From Perkinsus olseni (lineage: Eukaryota; Perkinsozoa; Perkinsida), in the NCBI GenBank assembly GCA_013115125.1, contig JABANN010000183.1, forward strand, positions 1-55,809: a stretch of 55,809 bases of DNA, in the 5' to 3' direction. The position numbers and the translations under genes are program-made. Of the stretch, positions 1-10,346 are shown in pieces (positions within the stretch are counted from its first letter, which is position 1; each line of letters begins with the position of its first letter). The notes beneath the pieces are model-generated. The model was not told where the DNA came from. It made no database searches and saw only the letters and a program-made list of their open reading frames with translations.

Positions 1-265
1 GGCATGCGACAAGGCAGTGGTCGTGAAAGGTCGGGCGAGTTTACCCCAGGGCCACTTGTTCTCTCGGGTAGTGTGCAGGTAACCCGCTTGCTGGACACCC
101 CGACTTCCCCGAGATGGCTGAGAGACTCCGTCCCCGAGTAGGGTCCGGCAGAATCACCTTCACAGCCAGGGGGCCTCAGGCAGGTGTTGCGCGCCGCTCT
201 GCACGTTTATCTAGCCTCACCCGGAGCGTCCTAGTCGACAGTACTCGATTCGGAAATGGTTTCTG

Positions 266-1336
266 ATGGACCTTAGCGGGGACGTGTTGAGCGGTCTCAG
301 ACACCGCCATCCCGGAAGAGGACATCGATACGCGTATTTGACGATGTGTCGCTACGGACGATCGATGCTCGGCACGTGAGGACCTCTCTCGTTACGGCAT
401 GGTTATGTGTTATCATAGGGCTTGTATCTGGCCCGACAGGCGAGAGGGCTGGCTGAGGAGCAGGAGAAAGGGATTCTCCAACGTGCGTGCTGCAGTTCCT
501 AGAAATCGCCAATTGCACATGCTCGAGTTGGATGGCTACCGTCGGCTGTTGATACTATGTTCTGGCGGGTGTGGGCTCGATAGGTACCGAGGGGCTTCTG
601 AACCCGGAGCTAGGGGAAGAGGATGTTGCTCTCCTGATGCAGGCCAGGAAGAGGTAGTATCGTGTACTGTCCCCGTTTAAGGGCTCTCACTGGGGGTCGG
701 CGTGTTGACGGCGTTGGAGTTGAGCACTGCAGCGGGAGGTTGCTGTTTGCACAGGCAAATAGACGAGTTCGTGAGAGATTTCGAAGCCTCGTTGTCAAGG
801 ATGGGCCCCGACACCTATCTAGCTGCTGTGCCCTTCCCCTTGTCCGAGAGTACGCAAGATACTCTGACTGAGCTGGCAGCCCGGATGGGCGGAGGCCTCG
901 ATGATGACCTTGGAAAGCCGGTTGTGAAGGAGGCTGGTGGTAGCGGTCGTAGATCGTTGCATAATCGTTGTACTCCAGGCAGGTGCCCTCACTGCGAAGA
1001 ATCATGGCCCGGTCGTTGAGGCCCCGGGGAGCTCCTCTGCCGTTAGCCATGGTCGACCTCGGATACCCCACGTATCGAGCTCTCCTCAGGCGAATGCAGT
1101 CGTCGCTGTCGAGCCTGATGGATCGCAGCTGGACGCAAGGGCAGCCATCGCGAAGAGGAGGTCGTGGGAGCCTCTCGCTCCCAAACCCAGAGAACCGACC
1201 GTAAGAGACGGTCTTGGCTCCCCACCAGAGCGCCAGGCGCGCGACTCAGGCGTCAGACGTGGCGGGGGCGGAGGAGGCGATGCGACTGTTACGCGAGGCA
1301 GAGTCGAAGTGTGGGGACAGCATGTTGTGTGACTGA
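266..1336 (+). CDS. Unrecognised spliced gene, start uncertain
   Basis: I do not recognise this protein. The best supported exons are about 755-936, 983-1200 and 1250-1336; they join in frame through introns with normal GT and AG ends. They encode an acidic helical stretch beginning QIDEFVRDFEASLSRM, then a Pro/Ser-rich linker, then a C-terminal helix around EEAMRLLREAESK ending at a TGA at 1334. Upstream, 266-375 and 440 onward could be earlier exons, one with a coiled-coil look (AEEQEKGILQ), but their joins do not resolve cleanly. The ATG at 266 is only the first plausible start, and the gene could begin outside the window. No signal peptide or membrane segment is visible. Confidence 0.4.
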
Positions 1337-1561
1337 TGATACGACTCATGTCTCTAGGGGGAAGTGACTTGCGTTCGAGTCGGTTTACTCTCACCCTTAA
1401 CCGGACCGGCCGACACACGTCGCTTCACGCTCTCCGCAACAACAATACCATGCGAGGGTGTCATACAGCGACTAGTGTTCATGATGGTCAACTGAGAGCA
1501 TATCTGATGATCTTAGAGGTATACCCTTTGCTGACCGCTGTCGTTGTTATCGTCAGTAATT

Positions 1562-3483
1562 ATGGTTTCTTCGAGTTCTATTTGCGCGAGCACGGCAGCG
1601 GCAGCTAATAGTGCCGCCTTGGCCTCGGCGGCCTCTCCCAACGTTATCTGTCGGTTTGGCGTTATTGCGGATGTCCAGTACGCGGACAAGGACGATGCTT
1701 ATAACTTTGCAAAAACTAAAATCAGGCAAGTTCCCGCGCACTGGTTGCCTTGGTGGCGACACCGAGCATTCTCGAGAGAGAGGTGACGAGCCTTGCTTTC
1801 AGACACTACCGGAAGTCGGTGAAGACGCTCGGTCGAGCAGTGGACTGGTGGAATTCTCTTCGGTAACTCCGCTGCTGTCGGCCGAGGGGCCCTCACAGTG
1901 GGGGTGATGACTCAGGTCACCTAGCGTCGATTTCGTGGTGAATCTCGCTGATCTGATCGATGGTCACAACAGAGGGACCGGCACTCAGAAGGAGGCGATG
2001 GCGACGGTCATGGAGGAATTTGAAAGACTTAATTGCCGGGATAAGGTCAGTAGAGAGATGGAGCTCCCGGACGGATCGGATGTCCTTCCACTAGTGCTGT
2101 GAGAGGGCGTTCTCGGCTCTCTATGGAGCGTGTATTTCGTATTCGCACTGTTCAGATTGTTCACATGGTCGGCAATCACGAGCTCTATTGCTTCACAAGG
2201 TGGGAGGTCCCCGGTTCGATCCCCGGCCGCGACATCTTCGATGGTCGTTATTTTTCGCAGGTCGGAGTTATCAAAGCCCCAAGTCTTCCCGCCTACTAAA
2301 CTCCCATACGCTCTTTCCAGACCTCCATCACTTCCAGACTCGCAATACCCCACCGGTAACCCCCGGGTTCGGAAATTTTCGCTCACCGTTTATGCCAGGC
2401 GACCCTTCGACGTTTTATTACTCCTTCGTGCCTTGCCGAGGCTGGCGTGTCGTTATTCTGGACCCCTACGACCTCAGCGTCATGCGAGAAGGCGGTGGCC
2501 GTCACGGCATCGAGTTGGTGAGTCTCATTCGCCCCCTCACGCGCCTTCCCATTTCGCTCTGCACTCAGTTGAAGGGACATGGCTTAGACCCCAAAGGCAC
2601 GGCGTTGTGTCAGAGCCACAACCCCAACGATATCGGTAGGAACTCCTGCTGGGACGTCGGAGGCCTCGGCGCTGCGGAGAACGATGGTCTGGCGAATTTC
2701 CGATGTGTATGGTCGGGCATGACACGAACCAGGCCACTATTGCCTAGCGGAAAAGACTTTTTACGTCTTCAACTGATCACTAAGTAAGCCTCTCACCTGT
2801 TCAGGTATCCAAAAGGACTTCTTCCAGGGCTTGCACGGCCTAGACTCTCGGTGGGTACCATTCAATGGCGGTTTTGGCGAGACACAGTTGGCCTGGCTTC
2901 GGAATCTCCTGCACGGCTGCCATGAGGATAATACCAACGTAGCACCTAAGCGGCCGCTGTCTATCATAGTCTTTCCCCGTTTCTATGCTTTTATTTGGCT
3001 GCAGTCTGCGGTTGTCTGCTCTCCCTCACGCTACTTCCTCTGTGTAGCCGTATCATCGCTCAGGTCATCGTATGCTCCCATGTGGTGATACATCCCGACG
3101 CCACGCATGAGAGGAACTGCCGAACACTGGCGTGGAACTACCAGGATGTCCTCGACGTCCGAGAATTCTGACATCCGCTATGGCCCCTTTCCGATATCTT
3201 CACCTCAGGCGATGTACGACTTCCCCTGTACCAAGCTGGTCCTCTGCGGTCACCTCCACCGAGAGACCTACCACCGAGATGATCACGGTAAGGCCAATTG
3301 TCGCTCGGGTTTGGCTTGACGATCTTTTCAGGGATCCATCACCTTTGCTTACCGAGCCCGATGGAGTGGGACGCCGATGAGTGCGCCATCTCATGCGACA
3401 TTCTGTCGTCGGGCGACATCCAAGTCTCCGGTTCCGGCGGAATCAGTGACCGTTACTTCAATTGCAGCGATCGACTGAGCTGA
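1562..3483 (+). CDS. Mn-dependent ADP-ribose/CDP-alcohol diphosphatase-like metallophosphoesterase, copy 1
   Basis: Calcineurin-like metallophosphoesterase of the ADPRibase-Mn family, which hydrolyses ADP-ribose, CDP-alcohols and related nucleotides. About ten exons give the family motifs in order: FGVIADVQYAD (motif I, with Gln where many relatives have His), VVNLADLIDGHN (motif II), GNHELYCF (motif III), LDPYDLSVMREGGGRHG, CQSHNPNDIG, CSHVVIHPDATHERNC (His metal ligand), CGHLHRETYH (last His pair), and a C-terminal strand region ending at 3483. Motif II reads NLADLIDG where the family usually has GD, so the Gly is Ala; the metal-binding Asp is kept. The N terminus is Ala/Ser-rich. The first intron (1726-1802) appears to start with GC, judged by alignment with copy 2. 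The 2200-2260 intron carries a tRNA-like segment. Copy 2 lies directly downstream on the same strand, so this is a tandem duplication. Confidence 0.88.
1726..1802 (+). other. Probable GC-AG intron
   Basis: The reading frame of KTKIR joins the next exon (HYRKSVKTLGRAVDWW) only if the intron begins with GCAAGT after ATCAG and ends in TTTCAG. The sister gene has GTGAGG at the matching position and gives the matching peptide RCYRRSAQVLRNAINWW. A GT donor two bases to the right would break the frame. Confidence 0.6.
2200..2236 (+). other. tRNA 3'-half-like segment inside an intron
   Basis: The 61-base intron 2200-2260 starts GTGGG and continues AGGTCCCCGGTTCGATCCCC, which reads like a variable loop, T arm and Pol III B box of a tRNA, followed by a GC-rich stretch in the acceptor position. 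No 5' half is present, because upstream sequence is exon encoding GNHELYCFTR. The T stem is not perfectly paired, so this is not a functional tRNA. A similar segment lies in the intron at 45142-45195. Confidence 0.5.
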
Positions 3484-4054
3484 GCTTTCACTTGAGAATT
3501 CATTCCTTGCTGTGGTTGCTGTTGTGAGTGAGAACTGTCCACTTTGTTATCAAACACCTTTTGCTTCTGATGGCGGCATTTTGTATCACTGGGAGATTGT
3601 TGAGTCCAGGCATTTGCCTATCATCTCTTCGGGCGACTACTGGTGTACTTTACTGCAGTACAGAGGGTTGTGCGGGGATGGGCGGTCTACTAGCCGCTGG
3701 TCTAGTCTAGTAGTAGTCTGTAATATGTACCACTTCGGACGAAGCAGCGGTTATTACGTTGCCTACGGGTCCGCTCCTCTGCCGTCTCCTCGCTGTGGAG
3801 CTGCTATGCTTCGATAATCGAAGTTCGATTGCCTCAGGCCGCAGCTACTTCAGACTCTTTCGTGGGGTGTGCTGCTTCATCGTACTTAGACGAGGCCTTC
3901 CCCTGTTCCAAGTTGGAGCATCATCCGTGGAGAGTGTATCTGATGGCAGTCACAGTCATCTAGCCTCGTTCCCTCGCCGTCCCTCAACACTCCTTTTCCG
4001 TGGGTAATCGAGTCGGCGTTGCACAGAAATGATTTTTATTTGTTTCCTTCGTCC
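3484..4054. other. Intergenic spacer between the two diphosphatase genes
   Basis: Open frames here are short and lack splice-consistent partners. It presumably holds the 3' region of copy 1 and the promoter or trans-splice acceptor of copy 2. I see no repeat or RNA gene in it. Confidence 0.5.
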
Positions 4055-6639
4055 ATGCGCCCTGGCTTGAGAGTTTGTAACAAGCTGTTCACTGGGTCTT
4101 CCGGCGTCGTCCGAACTGCTGCTGCAGCGGCTGCAGCCAGTCCGAAGATACTCTTCCGATTTGGTGTCATTGCGGATGTACAGTACGCAGACGTGGACGA
4201 TACCTTCAATTACACCCGCACTAAGAAGAGGTGAGGGGTTGACGAAAGGGCCAGGGGTTCCTGATAAGATCGCACAGGCGTTCGTTTGGAAATTTTCCAT
4301 CGCCCAGCGCGGGAGCATTTTTATAAGTTCGTCCGTCAGCTGGTTGTGGTTTGGGGACTCCTCGTCCGTGATGGCTATGTGAAGCTACTTGAGTGTAGGT
4401 GCTACCGTCGTTCTGCACAGGTCTTGAGGAACGCCATCAACTGGTGGAATTCTCTCCAGTAGGGCCGCCAATGCTGTCCTTCCCTGTCAGCTTCGATTGT
4501 GTCGTCTTCAGATGCCCACCGCTTAGCTTCGTTGTGAATCTCGGGGACTTGGTTGACGGACGCAATAGAGGGCTCAACATCCAGGACCGGGCCATGAGCA
4601 AGATCATGTCCGAGTTCGATGCTCTCAACTGCCCCAGGGTGAGCAGCCAGAGGGACCGGGTCGGGTCATCTTGTCCCTTCCCCGGTAGTGGAAGCCTCGC
4701 ACTCGGTGCCCCGCAGGTTATCCACATGATTGGCAACCATGAGCTCTACTGCTTCACCCGGTAACCATCAGTCATTGTATCGACACACTCACCCTGATCA
4801 GCTCAGAAAAGTTCTGTCCGAGCATCGGATTTTCCCAGCGACTCGCAAGCGGTATTCCCTCACTCGTCCAGAGTCTCTGGGGCACGACGAATTCCCTACT
4901 GGTAAAATGAAGTGCTCGGTACAGTCGTTACTGGAAGCCTCGAGCTCAGAAGATCCCTCCTGTTTTTACTATGCCTACAAGCCCGCAGACGACTGGTTGG
5001 TTGTTGTTTTGGATCCCTATGATGTCAGCGTTATGCGGCAAGGAGGCGGCCGCCACGGATACGAATTGGTGAGGCTGGGGCCAGTCTACACCTTTTCCCG
5101 AGCAAATAAAATGTTTTTTCGTTGGATTTAAAAGGGCACGGAAAATCGAATTTTATTTTAAAAACGTTTTTATCCACTTTAAATACTTCAGCAAGTTTAA
5201 AATACTTGTGTCACGCATATTAAATCTCGCTTTCCATGCAATTTAGAATGCTCTACAGTAGTCGCCGAATTAGTCGCGCGCATCCCCGTTGTTCATTGCA
5301 TGCCTCATCGTGAAATTTTCATCCCGTAGCTTCTATCTCAATATGATCAACGTCAATGGCGTCGGACTTCTAAGGCACAGCATTAGCTGAGGGTAACACG
5401 CAACATGGTAGGTAGTTCATATACAGTAGTAGCCGTGACATCACGCCAGTGACATGATGTCACACGTGGCAGCGTTCTCGGAGGAACTTCCACCGGATCG
5501 AATCATTGAAGTATGGTTACCGTTGGCAAGAATCACGACTCGTGATTCACGAGCATTAGTGTTCTACCGTGTTTCATGAGCTTAGAGTATGTGTTCGAGT
5601 TGCAGGAAGGGGGTCGTAGTAACAGAATGATTTAGATAGCGAAATTGGATGAAAATCGATTTAAATAGAATTACACGGGTCAAATCATATTTGCTCATAA
5701 TATTAATTTGGGTGACAAAACGAATTTGGTTTGACAATTTTTTAATTCCAATGACACTGGCTAAATTGCTATCAAAATGGTTTAAACCGAACGAAAAAGC
5801 ATTTTATTTGCTCGGGAAAAGGTGTAGTATTGTCATGATGATCTTGCATTTTCCAGTTCAAAGACGCCGGTCTCGATCCTGACGGTTATGACCTGTGCCA
5901 AAGCCACAACCCTAACGACATTGGTGAGGGACTGGGCTCTCTCGGGAGCCCCTTACCCTTTCCGAACGTTTAATCAGCGGAACTTGGTGAATTTCAGGAA
6001 GCAAGACCGACTTCTTCGCCGGTCTTTCCGGAGTTGAATCCCGATGGGCTCCCGTGAATGGTGGCGTCGGAAGGGAGCAGCTCGAGTGGCTCCGCGGTGT
6101 ATTACAGACCTGCCACCAGCGAGGCACCAGCGTGAGTTCTGCCTCTCTCTTTACCGTGGAAGGCGCCTCTTTCGCAGGTAATCATTCTCTCCCACGTCAT
6201 ACTGCATCCTGACGCCACTCGGCATCGTAACTGTCGAGGGCTGCTCTGGAACTACGATGAGGTCCTCCAGGTAGGGCGGTATCTTCCGCTCGTGTAGCGA
6301 GTACCGCCAGGGTTAGGCGATTTATGAGTTCCCGTGTACGCGGCTGGTAGTATGTGGGCACATTCATAATGAAGTTTACCATCTGGATGACCACGGTAAG
6401 TTGGTGCAGTTGGTGGTGGCTCAGGTCTACCCATCGCTAGGCGGAGGTTCGTTTCCCAGTAGTGGCGTTGTTTGTTCCTTCGTGTTTTAGGTGTGCATCA
6501 CTTAACTCTTCCCAGCCCACTGGAGAGCACTCCAGATCAGTGTGCCATCACTGCCGAGGTGATGACCTCAGGGGACATCCGCATAGTACCGCGAGGAGAC
6601 ATAAGTGAACGCCTCCTACCCCATCAGAAGCTAAGATAG
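4055..6639 (+). CDS. Mn-dependent ADP-ribose/CDP-alcohol diphosphatase-like metallophosphoesterase, copy 2
   Basis: Paralogue of the upstream gene with the same motif order: FGVIADVQYADVDD, VVNLGDLVDGRN (the canonical GDxxDG form), MIGNHELYCFTR, VLDPYDVSVMRQGGGRHG, CQSHNPNDIG, LSHVILHPDATRHRNC and VCGHIHNEVYH, ending at a TAG at 6637. The first in-frame ATG is at 4055 and gives a basic, Ala-rich N terminus (MRPGLRVCNKLF) that could be an organelle targeting sequence; this is weak. Exon boundaries match copy 1 almost one for one, so the duplication copied the introns. One intron (5069-5856) is about 788 bases instead of about 50 because a DNA transposon sits in it; removing the element and one TA leaves about 50 bases. 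All metal ligands appear intact. Confidence 0.88.
5087..5826. mobile_element. Non-autonomous Tc1/mariner-like MITE (5089-5824) with TA duplication, inside an intron
   Basis: Terminal inverted repeats begin CACCTTTTCCCGAGCAAATA at 5089 and match the reverse complement of the right end (to 5824). The first 25 positions are identical, and the similarity continues imperfectly to about 43. Both ends are flanked by TA (5087-5088 and 5825-5826), the target duplication of the Tc1/mariner superfamily. The interior is AT-rich, unlike the surrounding exons, and encodes no recognisable transposase, so the copy depended on an enzyme made elsewhere. It lies between the donor and acceptor of a normal intron and should be spliced out. 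The near-identical ends suggest a fairly recent insertion. Confidence 0.87.
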
Positions 6640-6735
6640 AGCTTACCGTGTCGACAGCAGTTTTTTGGCCAAACGCACGCGCTTCTCCCTCCATCTCAGT
6701 GTTGCTTCGTTCCCTTACTTGGGCCGGGCGATTGA

Positions 6736-8083
6736 ATGGCCTTCAGTTCTTCGACTAGTGGCAGCTGTAGTTGCCGTTGTAGCTCGTCGAAGTATTGCAT
6801 GATTGCCTCACCCTTCTCGAGGGAAGGGTTCAAGACCCTATGGAAGCCTTTAATACCCCTCCTTGTTATCGTATCGCTGCTGCTGACGCTGTTGGTTGAA
6901 TTAAAATGGAATCACGCTTGGGCCGGACTATTGCCGTCCTTCAGAGAGGTCAGAATCGTGCGCCGCCTCCTCGTCATTCTGTCGTCTTCAGATAGTTAAC
7001 TACTTGGAATCTCTCTCAAGCCAGAACGGAAGCTACACGAAAGAGTACGCTCTGTTCGGAGGTGAGTGTTGTCGCCGTAGGAGCCCCTACCCTCCGCCAC
7101 TAGTCTGTCTCTTGTCTTCTCAGTCGTAGTTTTTCTATCAACTATTTGTGGCGTCCCGATAACCCCAGTGGAGGTCACAGCAGGCTTTGTCTTGAAATGG
7201 TGAGTGCCGAGAAATCACCACGGCTGTTGTATTCGTCATCTACTCCCTCAGGCGAGCGCTTCTCGTGGCATTCCCAGCTAAGACCGCGGGCAGCGTAGCT
7301 TCTTTCCTAATGGGAAGATATTTCTGGTGGGTTCCACCGAGGCGTTCTAGCTATTGCTATGAAGCAAGCTCAGGTTCGATCTGGTCCGGTCAGCGTTGGA
7401 CCGCAGCGACTACTACAAGGCTTTGCAAATTCTCACAAGAAATTCTGAGATGAAGTTCCTCTTTTTGTCTCGGTTTATGTATGTAAGTGAACGTCGTCCA
7501 CTAGGCCTTCTCTGTTGAGCAGCCCTGTCCTCAGGTTCCGATCTGGGTGAAGAATTACGGCGTGTCGGTGACAGCGGTTACTCTCCGAGGCTTCCTGCTG
7601 GCATCGGCAAGCGTGGGCTTCCTATTCTCTGTTCTTTTCGTATACGTTGGAGTCACCACGAGCAGCATAGTAGGAGCGATGTCTACAGGAGTGAGCGTTG
7701 GGGAATTGCAAGAGAGCAAGATTTACCCCATTGTCACTGCTTCAGTCCGAAGTCACCAATCCCGTAACACTGGCTCTTCTAGTAGTCGGTGTTATCTGCC
7801 TCGCGATAGGCTTGACGTGGATCTTCTTCGAAGTTCGCCGGAAAGTGAGGCTTCCCCCATGGGGCTGGTCCGAGTGAAACCCGCATGCTGCTGTCTTGAC
7901 AGGGGAGCTGCGATGATGATGATGATGATGATGTTGTCCTTTCCAGATCCGCCAATTTCAAGAATTAGAAGTTGACGATTCCGCCACTCGGCTGCTAGCC
8001 TCGTCACTGGATGAGGACTACGCACCCGCCAGCGGCAACAACAGCAGTATAGCGGCTGCAGCTACTTGTACAGAACGTTTTCT

Positions 8084-8125
<42 letters not shown>

Positions 8126-8165
8126 AAGTGCAGCTACAACGGCAACCACCACTTGCCGGTTATGA
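6736..8165 (+). CDS. VTT/DedA-domain membrane protein (TMEM41/TMEM64-like)
   Basis: Seven exons join in phase to a polytopic membrane protein of the VTT (DedA/SNARE-associated) family; relatives act as lipid scramblases or transporters of the ER-Golgi system. After a Ser/Cys-rich N terminus comes a hydrophobic segment (LLVIVSLLLTLLVELKW), then the re-entrant loop region VFLSTICGVPITPVEVTAGF, then KTAGSVASFLMGRYFW. Further on are FLFLSRFMYVPIWVKNYGVS (the family's second re-entrant loop) and several membrane helices up to LVVGVICLAIGLTWIFFEV. The C-terminal tail is cytosolic in character and carries a polyserine run encoded by about 13 AGC codons. The penultimate intron (about 100 bases) is longer than its neighbours because of a GAT microsatellite. 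The ATG at 6736 is the first in frame. The family call is good; the exact subfamily is not resolved. Confidence 0.8.
7913..7933 (+). repeat. (GAT)n microsatellite in a VTT gene intron
   Basis: About seven GAT/ATG units in tandem, located within the intron before the last exon. It accounts for that intron being twice the usual size. Confidence 0.8.
8084..8122 (+). repeat. (CAG)13 microsatellite, coding for polyserine
   Basis: Thirteen uninterrupted CAG units, read in the AGC frame as a serine run in the tail of the VTT protein. Slippage here would change tail length without shifting frame. Confidence 0.9.
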
Positions 8166-8285
8166 CGATGCCTGTCTGCATTTCTTCAGAGCACTATGTT
8201 GCTCATTCGTATCTTATCTTGATCCTTGCGTTTCGCAAAGTGGAAAGATACGCGTGTTCGAGCTGTGATGCCGTAGTTGAATTGA

Positions 8286-8861
8286 ATGCAGCGGCTCTGT
8301 CGTGTGGCGCATCGTCGATTCTCTCTACTGAGTGAGATCGCTGCCGCTCGACGAGGGTACTGTGACAAGGACTTCTACGAACTCCTAGCGGAGCGACGCC
8401 AACTGAAGAAGTCTTCGAAGCAGCCGTACTTGAAACGGCCGCTGGGGGAGGGCACACTACGGCAGATCGTACAGCTTCGAGAGTTGCAAGGAAGAATCAA
8501 CGTGTGAGGAGGGAATGTTGTGGTACTCCGACGAAGTCATGATGGCTGACCAGATTCCAGCAGCGGTTGCACGTACTGAGTGAGGGTGAGAGAGAGGAGC
8601 TACGGAAGCTGCTTGAGGAGAGGGAGAAAATACGGCAGGTGGGGTACCCTCGAAGGGAAGGGAAGACGACCACTGAGAGCATTGTCAGAAGAAAGCCACG
8701 GCGAAGCTGATGGACGAAGTTGGACAGCTGCGGTCAGAGGGCGGAGAGGCAGAGCCCGCTAGTTCCGAGGTTTTCCCACATCCTTGTTGCTGGGCTGTCG
8801 AGAGTCTGTTCAGGTTGTGAGCGTGCCGAGGGAGACGTCCCAGCTTCAGGATGGATCATGA
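8286..8861 (+). CDS. Small basic protein, possible mitochondrial targeting
   Basis: Three or four short exons give a protein of about 140 residues beginning MQRLCRVAHRRFSLLSEIAA. The start is Arg-rich, lacks acidic residues for the first 16 positions and could form an amphipathic mitochondrial presequence. The middle is strongly helical and charged (LLAERRQLKKSSKQ, then EGEREELRKLLEEREKIRQ), suggesting a coiled coil or an assembly factor. The tail is Glu/Ser-rich and stops at a TGA at 8859. I recognise no catalytic motif and no named family. Splice phases are consistent across the first two introns, which supports a real gene. A mitochondrial ribosomal or complex assembly factor would fit the shape, but that is a guess. 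Confidence 0.55.
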
Positions 8862-9102
8862 CCAGTAATGCACGCAGAAGAGCGATAAAAGACCATGAAT
8901 GTTTCTGATGGATTTCCAACACTCCGATTGCGCTTGTGTCCTATTCTGCCTGCCATCGACCGCCAGATGAAACCTTATCCTCATGCAGCGCTGCACTGCT
9001 CTCACATACTCGTGCTCTTCGCCCACCTTCCTGCTTTTGGATGTGTCATGTCTCTGGATAGCGCTGCCGTTGCTTCCGAGTCGGTCGTCGTACTTAGGAC
9101 GC

Positions 9103-9111
9103 GTTTTTCAG
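9103..9111 (+). promoter_or_regulatory. Possible trans-splice acceptor upstream of ADAT3
   Basis: A pyrimidine tract ending TTTTTCAG precedes the first in-frame ATG of the ADAT3 gene by 28 bases, with no good upstream coding exon to join. In organisms with a spliced leader this is the expected acceptor pattern. It could also be the acceptor of an unrecognised 5' exon. Confidence 0.35.
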
Positions 9112-9139
9112 CCGATTGTTGGTCGGAGCTATCAAGCAC

Positions 9140-10190
9140 ATGCCAGACCCACCGCCACGATACTGCCCCAACTGCACTAAGTTTAACCAGCTTCTGCCGC
9201 GGGAATTCACACGCTCTCTCGAGACCGTCCCGGCGACGGTGTTGGAAGTGCCAAAAACTGAGGCCTCGGTGGTCATGAAAACCCTATCGCGGAAAAGCCC
9301 TCTCCCGTCTGCTATGTCCCACCTGAAGCGAGTGCGACGGCACGACGAGAAAGAAGGAATCTTGGAGGTGGTCGTCGGCCCGAAGGACTGTGAGGTTCCT
9401 TTTGACGACCTCGAAGTCCGCCTGTTCGGCGTACCGAAGTACCCAGCTTTCACGCGAGAACAGTTTCAAGAGTGGAACCAAGTATGGCCGATGGTGTGGC
9501 GGCGACCGGCTCTTGAGAGAAGTGACTCGGCGCTCAACAAGCCTAGCAGTGCCCGACGGAAGGAGATTCTGCGAATGATGGAAGCAGCAGGTAGGCGCTT
9601 GTCTCTCCGCTGCTTCAGTCACGTTGTTGGCAGGGCGAAAGAAAGTGATAATAGTATCCCCTAATGGCGACGTGATTGCCGAGGCTGAGGCTGATAATAA
9701 GCACCCATTGAAGCATGCTTGCATGGTGGCTATTAGTCAGGTAAGAACGATTGGTCCGTTGTACGTCTATTTCTCTACAGAAGGGAAGTACCGGTCACGC
9801 GTACTGTCTGAACTGAGCTCTCTTTATGCTCTCCAGGTGGCCGCGGCGGCGACCCCCCTGCCCGCAGTCCACAGTGGGAAGCGACCGCGCTCGCCCGAGG
9901 AGTCGGCGGATGGGACTCGGTCGGACATAGAGAAATCCAGCTACCTTTGCACAGGTTGCAGCGTCTACCTTTCTACGGAACCTTGCATCATGTGTGCCAT
10001 GGCGCTCCTGCATTCCCGTGTTGCCGAAGTGTTCTTCTCTAGCGGAGCGAAGTGTGACGGGTTTGGCGGTTTTCTGGACCTCGACCCACCGTTGCACGTA
10101 AACCACAGACTTAACCACACGTTCACTGTGATGCAGCTGACTAAGACGGGCCAATGTGAGCAGTGCGCTCAAGCCTCTCCGAACTGTTAA
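9140..10190 (+). CDS. ADAT3: tRNA-specific adenosine deaminase subunit ADAT3 (Tad3)
   Basis: Three exons (9140-9590, 9634-9740, 9837-10190). The N-terminal half carries the ADAT3-type lead-in ([20 protein letters not shown], then SHLKRVRR). The C-terminal half is a cytidine-deaminase fold. The zinc-site helix reads HPLKHACM, and the second motif reads [16 protein letters not shown]. In active deaminases the first motif is H(A/C)E; here the Glu position holds Cys, as expected for the non-catalytic ADAT3 partner, where it is commonly Val. With ADAT2, which I do not see in this window, it would convert A34 of tRNA to inosine. The first in-frame ATG is at 9140. Confidence in identity is high; the exact start is less sure. 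Confidence 0.9.
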
Positions 10191-10346
10191 CTCCACTGCC
10201 CACTTTATACGTACGTCTCTCGCCAGCGCTGTTGCGTCACTGCGTATGGCGGATGCCGCGTGACCGGATTGTGGCTCGCGCAGTCGGGCACGGCGGAGGG
10301 GCTCGGGGTGGTTGTTAACGGACTTCTCAATGGGTTTGTCCAGCAT

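Noticed and set aside
480-501. A 20-base intron (GTGCGTGCTGCAGTTCCTAG)
   Set aside because: All other introns here are at least about 34-40 bases; the join is not needed if upstream exons of that gene are misassigned.
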